From: BCD1 sp965230565
GTDB taxonomy: Bacteria; Bacteroidota; Bacteroidia; Chitinophagales; Saprospiraceae
Assembly: GCA_965230565.1 (NCBI GenBank)
Contig: CBDDLH010000012.1
Coordinates: 62,001-126,000, forward strand
Direction: 5' to 3'
DNA length: 64,000 bases
The position numbers and the translations under genes were made by a program. The notes beneath the pieces are model-generated. The model searched no databases and had not been told where the DNA came from. It saw only the letters and a list, made by a program, of their open reading frames with translations. The stretch's first letter is position 1, and every line of letters begins with the position of its first letter. Below are positions 17,900-25,068 of this stretch, in pieces.

Positions 17900-19018
17900 A
17901 TGAAACTAAAGGTCCATATTCTCTTCTTTAATTTAATATTGCTCTCCGGCCTGTCGGCTCAGGATCCAAATTTCCACATCTACCTTTGTTTTGGCCAGTC
18001 CAATATGGAAGGACAGGGAGTTATTGAAAATCAGGATCTCGATGTGGATGACAGGTTTCAGGTTTTTCAGGCCCTGGATTGTCCCAATCTCGGAAGAGTG
18101 AAGGAAACATGGTACACAGCCGTCCCGCCAAATTGTCAATGTTGGTCCAGACTTTCCCCTGCCGACTACTTTGGCAGAACTATGGTAGAAAATCTTCAGG
18201 ACAGCATTACGATAGGCATCATCAATGTGGCTGTAGGCGGTTGTGACATACGGCTTTTTGATAAAGACATTTATCAGGATTATGATTCTACCTATGTTGA
18301 AAGCTGGTTTCTGGACAAGGTCGCGGCTTATGAAGGCAGCCCCTATCATTATTTGATCAATTTAGCACAGCTGGCTCAACAGGACGGAGTTATCAAAGGC
18401 ATTTTACTGCATCAGGGAGAGACCAATACCGGAAATACGGATTGGCCCAATTATGTTCAGAAGATCTATAATGATATGTTGAATGACCTTTCCCTGGAGG
18501 CAACAGATGTACCTTTACTGGCAGGAGAGGTTATGTCTGCCCCCGGGAATTGTTGTGCTAGTATGAATACGATTATCAATCAACTTCCCGACGTCGTTCC
18601 CACTGCTCATGTGATCTCTTCTTCCGGATGCACGGCATCAGATAATGCCCATTTTGATTCGGCTGGTTATCGATTATTGGGCACCCGGTATGCTGAAAAA
18701 ATGCTCACTCTGGTGGAATCTACAATTTTGGGAACTCCGGAAGTACATTCCTCTGGTTTTTCACATTTAAAGGTTCACCCAAATCCGAACACTGATAATA
18801 TCCTGAATATAAATTTTTCAATCCCTGAAAAAGCTTTTATTGCTCTGAAGCTGCTTAGTCCTTCCGGCGTTGAACTTGCTGAAATTGCCGAAGAAGAATT
18901 CTCTTCCGGAGAGCATATCCTTAAATACAACATTCCTGATCTGCCTGCTGGAATTTACTTTGTCAAAGCAGAGCTTAACGGATTCATCAAGAGTAAAGCT
19001 TTTGTAATCAAAAACTAG
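17900..19018 (+). CDS. Secreted SGNH/CE6-type esterase with T9SS sorting domain
   Basis: 372 residues: a signal peptide (cleavage after L-S-A), then a sialate-O-acetylesterase/acetylxylan-esterase SASA domain. Block I is F-G-Q-S-N-M-E-G (catalytic Ser34), a second block is H-Q-G-E-T-N near 170, and the catalytic Asp/His block is D-N-A-H-F-D-S-A-G-Y (His about 251). The last 80 residues are a T9SS type A sorting domain (V-H-P-N-P start, G-I-Y-F-V-K-A end), so it is exported across the outer membrane and attached or released. It probably deacetylates polysaccharides. Confidence 0.85.
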   Translation: MKLKVHILFFNLILLSGLSAQDPNFHIYLCFGQSNMEGQGVIENQDLDVDDRFQVFQALDCPNLGRVKETWYTAVPPNCQCWSRLSPADYFGRTMVENLQDSITIGIINVAVGGCDIRLFDKDIYQDYDSTYVESWFLDKVAAYEGSPYHYLINLAQLAQQDGVIKGILLHQGETNTGNTDWPNYVQKIYNDMLNDLSLEATDVPLLAGEVMSAPGNCCASMNTIINQLPDVVPTAHVISSSGCTASDNAHFDSAGYRLLGTRYAEKMLTLVESTILGTPEVHSSGFSHLKVHPNPNTDNILNINFSIPEKAFIALKLLSPSGVELAEIAEEEFSSGEHILKYNIPDLPAGIYFVKAELNGFIKSKAFVIKN

Positions 19019-19051
19019 ATTATGATTACAGATTACTTCCTGTCCAAACCT

Positions 19052-19086
19052 AAAAAAAGCCGGACCCGCTAATGCTGGTCCGGCTT
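19052..19086 (-). terminator. Leftward terminator after acyl-CoA dehydrogenase gene
   Basis: Perfect 10-base arms AAGCCGGACC and GGTCCGGCTT (19057-19066, 19077-19086). On the minus strand the hairpin is followed by a run of seven T (19052-19058 on the plus strand are A). It terminates the gene ending at 19111. Confidence 0.85.
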
Positions 19087-19110
19087 GCAAAAAGAGTAAT
19101 ATCCTTTAGA

Positions 19111-20910
19111 TTAGAAACAATATTCGTTAGCAGCGATCATCACCTCCGCAATCTTCCTGCGTGCTTCTTTCACATTGACCGGTGGGTATTTAGTGAAACG
19201 CTTAACCCCCATCAGGAAGGTGCGCAGCAAATCTCCATCCGCAAAGGAAGCCAGTGCATCTGTTGCATTTTTCGCAATTCGGCTATTCATGTCGTGGAAG
19301 AACACTTTCAAAATCGAATCATAGATTTCCTGTGGATGTTTGCGCTCTTTTTCCGCTAATTTCATTACACGTAACAGTAAACCTTCCGCCAGGAAAACAT
19401 CGATCATCATATCCGAAACATTCATGATAACCTCCTGCTCATGCTGGAGATCAAGCTGACCGTCCATCTGCATTTTGGCAGCTCCACCCGCAACCATCAG
19501 GATCGCTTTTTTATATTCTTTCAGGGCTTTGATCTCCTGTCCGTAAGTTCCCTCCGGCTGACCAAATCCTGGCATAGAGGCCAATTCTTTTTGAACCTCC
19601 CATGCTGGTCCTACAATATCAATGCGCCCTTTCATGGCACGTTTCAAAAGCATATCTACAGAAAGCAGCCGATTGATCTCATTGGTACCCTCATAAATTC
19701 TGTTGATCCTCGCATCACGGTAAGCACGAGCAGCTGTTCCTTCCTCTGAATAGCCCATTCCTCCATGAACCTGCAAGGTTTCGTCGACAATATAATCCAA
19801 CGCCTCTGAGCCACTCACCTTCAATAAAGCACATTCGATAGCGTATTCTTCAGCCGCTTTCAGTTTCGCTTGTCCGAAACTCATGCCTTCTTCTTCAAAT
19901 TCCTTTTTCTTCTCCGTTAGCATATTGGACGTCCAGAACAAGGCACTTTCACTGGCAAAAAGCTGGATGGCCTGTTCTGCCAGTTTGTACTTAATAGCTC
20001 CGAAAGAAGCGATCGGCACTTTGAACTGGTGACGTTCATTGGCGTACTGGATAGCCGTCTCGATACTTTTCTTGGCACCTCCAAGACTCAGGGCTGCCAG
20101 TTTGAAACGGCCGATATTCAAGGCATTAAATGCAATGAGATGTCCTTTTCCAATTTCTCCCAATACGCTGTCTACCGGTACTTTGACATTTTCAAAATAC
20201 ACCTGCCGGGTTGAAGAACCTTTAATTCCAAGTTTGTCTTCTTCCGCACCAAGGGTTAGGCCTTCCAGGCCTTTTTCTACTACGAACCCGGTGAATTTAT
20301 CGCCATCCACCTGGGCGAATACGATGAAAAGATCTGCCCACCCGGCATTGGTGATCCACATTTTCTGGCCATTGAGGATATAGTGTTTGCCATCTTCCGT
20401 CAGATCTGCTCTGGTTTTTGCCGCTAAGGCATCAGAACCTGACCCGGGTTCTGTCAAACAATAAGAGGCCTTCAGTTCTCCTGTGATTAATCGAGGCAGA
20501 TATTTTTCTTTTTGCTCTTCCGTTCCAAAATATAAAATAGGTAACATGCCGATACCTGTATGAGCCGCAAAAGTAACCGTAAACGGTCCTGCAGGACCAA
20601 ATACATCAGCAATCAATGTATTTGTATTTTCATCCATGGCCATACCGCCATACTGTTCAGGCATATGTGCTCCCAGCAAACCCAATTCCCCCATTTTTTC
20701 CATCAACCCAGGAGAAACACCCTCTACCTGCTTTTCAATTTTTTCGGCAACCGGAAATATCTCATTATTGAGAAAATCCCTGGTCATATCCATAATCATC
20801 TTCTGTTCTTCATTGGCATCCTCAGGGATAAATGTACTTTCAACCGTACTGTCTTTTATCAGGAATTCCCCTCCTTTTAAAATGACTGATTCTTTGATCG
20901 TATCTGGCAT
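19111..20910 (-). CDS. Acyl-CoA dehydrogenase, long (600-residue) VLCAD-like type
   Basis: Flavoprotein catalysing the first step of fatty-acid beta-oxidation. Typical blocks: Y-C-L-T-E-P-G-S-G-S-D-A (flavin/substrate loop), W-I-T-N-A-G-W-A-D, G-I-K-G-S-S-T-R, Q-V-H-G-G-M-G-Y-S-E-E and the catalytic-glutamate segment R-I-Y-E-G-T-N-E-I-N. At 599 residues it has the C-terminal extension of VLCAD/ACAD9-like enzymes, about 200 residues beyond short-chain types. It is monocistronic, with its own terminator and a promoter region carrying two strong palindromes, so it is probably under a dedicated fatty-acid-responsive repressor that is not in this window. Confidence 0.92.
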   Translation of the reverse strand: MPDTIKESVILKGGEFLIKDSTVESTFIPEDANEEQKMIMDMTRDFLNNEIFPVAEKIEKQVEGVSPGLMEKMGELGLLGAHMPEQYGGMAMDENTNTLIADVFGPAGPFTVTFAAHTGIGMLPILYFGTEEQKEKYLPRLITGELKASYCLTEPGSGSDALAAKTRADLTEDGKHYILNGQKMWITNAGWADLFIVFAQVDGDKFTGFVVEKGLEGLTLGAEEDKLGIKGSSTRQVYFENVKVPVDSVLGEIGKGHLIAFNALNIGRFKLAALSLGGAKKSIETAIQYANERHQFKVPIASFGAIKYKLAEQAIQLFASESALFWTSNMLTEKKKEFEEEGMSFGQAKLKAAEEYAIECALLKVSGSEALDYIVDETLQVHGGMGYSEEGTAARAYRDARINRIYEGTNEINRLLSVDMLLKRAMKGRIDIVGPAWEVQKELASMPGFGQPEGTYGQEIKALKEYKKAILMVAGGAAKMQMDGQLDLQHEQEVIMNVSDMMIDVFLAEGLLLRVMKLAEKERKHPQEIYDSILKVFFHDMNSRIAKNATDALASFADGDLLRTFLMGVKRFTKYPPVNVKEARRKIAEVMIAANEYCF

Positions 20911-20956
20911 GATTTAATGATTTTTGCGTTTATAAAAATGTCAACACTACCCAATC

Positions 20957-20980
20957 TAGCGAATTTTCGCTACGAAAATA
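20957..20980 (-). promoter_or_regulatory. Operator 1 and -7 box of the acyl-CoA dehydrogenase promoter
   Basis: TAGCGAATTTTCGCTA is a 16-base palindrome at 20957-20972. On the minus strand TATTTTCG (20973-20980) resembles the TAnnTTTG box, which would place the transcription start inside the palindrome, as expected for repression. Confidence 0.6.
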
Positions 20981-21018
20981 GGGGATTTTTCAATTTAAGT
21001 AAAGCTTTTGAGAAAAAA

Positions 21019-21038
21019 TTTAGCGAATATTCGCTAAA
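21019..21038. promoter_or_regulatory. Operator 2 upstream of the acyl-CoA dehydrogenase promoter
   Basis: TTTAGCGAATATTCGCTAAA, a perfect 20-base palindrome sharing the AGCGAA-N2-TTCGCT core with operator 1. The centres are 64 bp apart, close to six helical turns, which favours cooperative or looped binding. Confidence 0.65.
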
Positions 21039-21147
21039 ACACCCTGTAACCCCTTTCGTTTCAAGGAAATCAACTTCGATAAAACTTTCCCTTCCCGATT
21101 TTTTTCAGTATATTTAGACATGTATTAACACCATAAAACCCAAATCA

Positions 21148-21786
21148 ATGAAAGCAGTCCCCTTTCCGCTTTTTATCCAACAGGATAATTTTATTCCCTA
21201 TATCGATTCTGATATCCTCATCGCCATTGTTTTTGTTTTATTAATAATATTGATCTATTTGTATTGGGGATCTATTGTACGTTTCTTTATCATTTTAAAG
21301 TATTCCATCCGCTTAACCTATGCATGCACCTGGATGATATATGCCATGTACAAACTTCAAAAACTGCGAAAGCAACAAAGCCATACAGTTAAAAGACTTA
21401 AAGCAGTTCAAAACAATATTCAGACGCGACACGAAAACGCTGGCGCCATCAGCAAAGCAAGTGCAGCGGTGATTAAAAAAAATCTGGATTTTTGGCGAGA
21501 AAAAGAAAAATTCCATTTCGATATGGAAAGGCATCTCACCTATAGAATTGAAAAGCTCAACATTCAATGGCATGAGGTACTATTGCTTTATAAATCTCTG
21601 GTCAAAGTTGTGTATGAATCCAGGCCTGATTTCGGGGCAAATTCCGCATATTCCCGGGTCAAAAAGATGGTTAGTTCACCTGCTACTCAAACCCTCGCAA
21701 AGTGGCAGAAAAAATTAACAACTACCCAAAGAGAAGCCTACCTGGCCGAAGCCAGAAGAACATTCGAACAAATTGTCAAAATTTAA
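21148..21786 (+). CDS. Membrane-anchored coiled-coil hypothetical protein
   Basis: 212 residues: one strong N-terminal membrane span at about 22-45 (D-S-D-I-L-I-A-I-V-F-V-L-L-I-I-L), a weaker hydrophobic stretch to residue 65, then a soluble helical part rich in Lys, Gln and Arg (residues 68-160) that reads like a coiled coil, and a short C-terminal helix. I do not recognise a family. It faces the acyl-CoA dehydrogenase promoter region and could share its operators, but nothing in the protein suggests lipid metabolism. Confidence 0.65.
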   Translation: MKAVPFPLFIQQDNFIPYIDSDILIAIVFVLLIILIYLYWGSIVRFFIILKYSIRLTYACTWMIYAMYKLQKLRKQQSHTVKRLKAVQNNIQTRHENAGAISKASAAVIKKNLDFWREKEKFHFDMERHLTYRIEKLNIQWHEVLLLYKSLVKVVYESRPDFGANSAYSRVKKMVSSPATQTLAKWQKKLTTTQREAYLAEARRTFEQIVKI

Positions 21787-21883
21787 ACAAATACCGCATT
21801 TCTGAATTTGGAAAAGCCATTAACTTTGCCATCCTGTTTCTCGTTACAATGAAACACGGTTTTGTTATTTGAATTTTTCACCA

Positions 21884-22222
21884 ATGGTCAACTATCACAA
21901 CAAACGGTTCAGGATTGTCAATAATGACGATAATGGCGAAACTTCCGTTGATACCATTTTTCTGTATCAGCAAGAGGGTAATATCCTCACAGCAGAATAC
22001 GCAGGAGGGTCAATCGTCAAAGGACACCTAATCGGCCTGGTGGACGAAAACGGTCATATCGATATGCGTTACCACCAAATTAACGACCGGGGAGAAATCC
22101 GTACCGGAATATGTTTTTCAAAACCCGAATTGCTGGAAAATGGCAAAATAAGGCTACATGAAACCTGGCAATGGACCTCAGGAGATTTTTCCAAAGGACA
22201 GTCAATTATTGAAGAAATATGA
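21884..22222 (+). CDS. Conserved small protein, often labelled N-acetylglutamate synthase-like
   Basis: 112 residues from ATG 21884. The repeating beta-strand pattern (T-I-F-L-Y-Q-Q-E-G-N-I-L-T-A-E-Y-A-G-G, then G-H-L-I-G-L-V-D-E-N-G, and L-H-E-T-W-Q-W-T-S-G-D) is that of a small Bacteroidota family that databases sometimes name N-acetylglutamate synthase. There is no GNAT acetyl-CoA motif, so that name is not supported by the sequence. Its TGA overlaps the ATG of cinA (ATGA), so it is translationally coupled to cinA. Confidence 0.7.
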   Translation: MVNYHNKRFRIVNNDDNGETSVDTIFLYQQEGNILTAEYAGGSIVKGHLIGLVDENGHIDMRYHQINDRGEIRTGICFSKPELLENGKIRLHETWQWTSGDFSKGQSIIEEI

Positions 22223-23463
22223 AAGTAAGTATTGTAACCATAGGTGATGAAATTCTGATCGGTCAGATTGTGGACACCAACTCTGCCTGGATGGCGCAGC
22301 AACTCAACATGGCCGGAGCAAAAGTGGTCAAGATCATCACTGCCAGCGACGGACATGGAGATATTATAGAAGCCATCCAACAGGCGCGGGATGTCGCTGA
22401 TGTTGTACTGATCACCGGAGGGCTTGGCCCCACCAAAGACGATATAACCAAAAAGGCCATTGCAGATCACCTTGGCGTAGGCATGGAATTTAGTCAGACC
22501 ACCTTTGATCATATTTCCGGCCTGCTTACCAAATGGGGTATCAAAATAACTGAGGGGCATAAAACCCAAAGCATGATGCCGGCCAATGCAGTATTGCTTC
22601 CCAATAAAATGGGTACTGCTCCCGGCATGTGGTTCGACCTGCAGGATAAGGTGATCGTTTCCATGCCCGGAGTGCCATACGAAATGCAGTACCTCATGGA
22701 AAATGAGGTGATCCCCAAACTGGTGAAACGCTTCCAGGTCTATCCCATCATTCACCGAACAATCCTCACTGCCGGCATTGGAGAATCCGTACTTGCCGAC
22801 AAAATCAGCCATATTGAGGAACAACTTCCAGAATATGTCAAACTTGCCTTCCTGCCAGGTAAAGCAATGGTTCGTGTCCGCTTGAGTGCAAGAGCTGAAA
22901 ATGGTGAAGACGTAGAGAAAGTGGTAGCTGAAGAAGCACAAAAAATTATTGAAGAACTTTCCGGATTTGTTTTTGGCTTCGAAAAAGAAACCCTGCCTGA
23001 AGTGGTGCTCAAACGTTGTGAGGAACGCAACCTAACCTTAACCACAGCAGAAAGTTGTACCGGAGGTTTTGTTTCACACCTTTTGACAACCATTCCCGGT
23101 TCCTCCAATGTTTTTAAAGGCGGCATAGTTTCCTATAGCAATGAACTTAAAATGAACCTGCTGGGTGTGCAAAAATCAACGCTCGAACAACATGGAGCAG
23201 TCAGTGAAGCCACCGTCATTGAAATGGCTAAAGGTGCTCTTAAAACCATGAACTCCGATATTGCGGTTTCCATTTCCGGTATCGCAGGGCCTGGTGGCGG
23301 CACACCTGAAAAACCTGTTGGAACTGTCTGGTTATGTATATGCAATGAAAAAGAGACTTTTACAAGGAAGCTGCAGCTATCCAAAGATCGTGTAAAGAAC
23401 ATCGAATACTCTGCCAATATTGCTTTGACAGCTTTGTGGAGGTTTGTGATGAAGCATTATTAG
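22219..23463 (+). CDS. cinA: CinA: nicotinamide-nucleotide amidase / ADP-ribose pyrophosphatase
   Basis: 414 residues in the usual two-domain order. The N-terminal MoCF/COG1058 domain (I-G-D-E-I-L-I-G-Q-I-V-D-T-N-S, T-G-G-L-G-P-T-K-D-D) hydrolyses ADP-ribose. The C-terminal amidase domain (T-T-A-E-S-C-T-G-G, catalytic Ser in that block, and I-S-G-I-A-G-P-G-G-G-T-P-E-K-P-V-G-T-V) deamidates NMN. The role is pyridine-nucleotide recycling in the cytoplasm. Length is normal for the family. It begins inside the stop of the previous gene. Confidence 0.95.
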   Translation: MKVSIVTIGDEILIGQIVDTNSAWMAQQLNMAGAKVVKIITASDGHGDIIEAIQQARDVADVVLITGGLGPTKDDITKKAIADHLGVGMEFSQTTFDHISGLLTKWGIKITEGHKTQSMMPANAVLLPNKMGTAPGMWFDLQDKVIVSMPGVPYEMQYLMENEVIPKLVKRFQVYPIIHRTILTAGIGESVLADKISHIEEQLPEYVKLAFLPGKAMVRVRLSARAENGEDVEKVVAEEAQKIIEELSGFVFGFEKETLPEVVLKRCEERNLTLTTAESCTGGFVSHLLTTIPGSSNVFKGGIVSYSNELKMNLLGVQKSTLEQHGAVSEATVIEMAKGALKTMNSDIAVSISGIAGPGGGTPEKPVGTVWLCICNEKETFTRKLQLSKDRVKNIEYSANIALTALWRFVMKHY

Positions 23464-23540
23464 AATAGGCTGAGACTAAGGAAAGTGAAGTTACCCTCCA
23501 GATTAAAGGATTGGGATAATTGTTTGTATTTTTACCGCTT

Positions 23541-24266
23541 ATGAAGAAACATATCCCTAACGCCATTACGCTTGCCAACCTGTTTTTGGGAAGTTGTGCT
23601 GCTGTAGCAGTACTGGACGGGCAATTCATCACCACTTTCTGGCTGTTGTTTTTCGCTGGTCTGGCAGACTGGCTGGATGGCGGAGTGGCGAGATTTTTGA
23701 AGGTAAGTTCTGACACAGGAAAGGAATTAGACTCTCTGGCAGATCTTGTGTCTTTTGGATTGGTTCCCGGAATGATATTGTATGTTTTATTGATTTACGG
23801 GCAGAAAGAAACCGGGACGATTCATTTTTCATGGACTGCTGCTCCCGCATTTTTACTCACTGTTTTTTCAGGATATCGTTTGGCCAAATTCAATCTTGAC
23901 GAAAGGCAAACGGACCATTTCATCGGCATGGCTACTCCGGCTGTGACGGTCTTTGTGGTTGGCCTCATGCTCACCTACCATTTTGACTATTTCGGGATGC
24001 GTGAACTGGTCATCAATCAATGGTTTTTATTTGCAGTGATCGCTTTTTTCAGTTGGTTGCTCAATGCAGAGATCCCGATGTTCAGTTTTAAGTTTAAATC
24101 TTTTAAATGGGCCGGAAACGAAGTTCGGTTCATCTTTATAATTACCTTTTTTATCCTGCTGCCATTATTAAAAGGAGCAGCATTTAGTGTCAGCGTTTTG
24201 CTTTATGTTTTGATAAATCTGGTCATACATTTTTCAGGAATTGAACGAAAAAATGTTAAAATTTGA
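23541..24266 (+). CDS. pssA: CDP-diacylglycerol-serine O-phosphatidyltransferase
   Basis: 241 residues from ATG 23541, which starts MKKHIPNAITLANLF; the longer frame from 23520 is unnecessary. The CDP-alcohol phosphotransferase signature D-G-x2-A-R-x8-G-x3-D-x3-D is complete in D-W-L-D-G-G-V-A-R...G-K-E-L-D-S-L-A-D. It has seven or eight membrane spans. It makes phosphatidylserine, precursor of phosphatidylethanolamine, in the inner membrane. N-A-I-T-L-A-N-L-F-L-G at the start is the common PssA opening. Confidence 0.93.
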   Translation: MKKHIPNAITLANLFLGSCAAVAVLDGQFITTFWLLFFAGLADWLDGGVARFLKVSSDTGKELDSLADLVSFGLVPGMILYVLLIYGQKETGTIHFSWTAAPAFLLTVFSGYRLAKFNLDERQTDHFIGMATPAVTVFVVGLMLTYHFDYFGMRELVINQWFLFAVIAFFSWLLNAEIPMFSFKFKSFKWAGNEVRFIFIITFFILLPLLKGAAFSVSVLLYVLINLVIHFSGIERKNVKI

Positions 24267-24330
24267 AAAAAGTGTGCTGAAAAATGTCACGATTTGATTT
24301 CTCGTGGCTTTTATATAATAGAGGGGTTCT

Positions 24331-24372
24331 GGGCAGTGACGGCCTCACTCAGAGTGAGGCCGTCACTTGCCC
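24331..24372. repeat. Large GC-rich hairpin upstream of rsmI
   Basis: GTGACGGCCTCAC and GTGAGGCCGTCAC pair perfectly (13 bp) around TCAGA, extended by GGGCA/TGCCC with one bulged T. No T-run follows. It lies 22 bases before the rsmI start, so it can act as a pssA terminator-like stop or as a structured rsmI leader. Confidence 0.65.
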
Positions 24373-24393
24373 AAAAACCGAAAAATAATTATC

Positions 24394-25066
24394 ATGCTTT
24401 ACGTCATACCAACTCCCATCGGCAACCTTGAAGACATCACGCTTAGAGCAATAAGGTTGTTAAAAGAGGCCGATCTGATTTTGGCGGAAGATACTCGTGT
24501 GACCAAAAGACTGTTGACGCATTTTGAGATCGATACCCCTCTAAGATCCTACCATGCTCATAATGAACATAAGATCACTCAAGGATTGGTAGATCAATTA
24601 AAATCTGAAGAAATTACCATTGCTCTGGTTTCGGATGCGGGGACTCCGGGTATTTCCGATCCGGGTTTTTTGCTGGTTCGTGCCTGTGTGAATGAAGATA
24701 TTAAAGTGGAATGTCTTCCGGGGGCAACTGCTTTTGTACCGGCACTGGTGGCATCTGGCATCCCATGTGATCGTTTTCATTATGAAGGTTTTCTTCCTCA
24801 TAAAAAAGGAAGGCAGACACGCCTGAAATACCTGGCAGAGCTAGAAAATACATTCGTATTATACGAATCTCCAAACCGCCTGGTAAAATGCCTTACCCAG
24901 TTGGCTGAATTTTGTGGAGAAGATCGAAGGGCTGCCGTTTGCAGGGAGATCAGCAAATTGCATGAAGATGTCCGAACAGCTCCTCTAAAGGATTTGATTG
25001 ACCCATTACAGTCAACAGACAAAAGTGAAGGGAGAAATTGCTATTGTGGTAGAAGGGAAAAAATAG
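24394..25066 (+). pseudogene. rsmI: RsmI 16S rRNA C1402 2'-O-methyltransferase, frameshifted
   Basis: Tetrapyrrole-methylase-fold enzyme that 2'-O-methylates C1402 of 16S rRNA. I-P-T-P-I-G-N-L-E-D-I-T-L-R-A opens it and A-E-D-T-R-V-T-K-R-L-L, S-D-A-G-T-P-G-I-S-D-P-G and Y-E-S-P-N-R-L follow. The frame is broken at the CCC of 25002-25004: removing one C restores K-G-E-I-A-I-V-V-E-G-K-K, the canonical RsmI ending, with a stop at 25066. The corrected protein (223 residues) is normal for Bacteroidota and ends 3 bases before the convergent gene; the uncorrected frame would overlap that gene by over 200 bases. Start ATG 24394 is preferred to 24367, which lies in the hairpin. Confidence 0.85.
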
Positions 25067-25068
25067 TT

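Noticed and set aside
22069..22941. 290-residue leftward open frame over cinA
   Set aside because: Antisense to a well-conserved gene and Phe/His-rich as expected for such a shadow.
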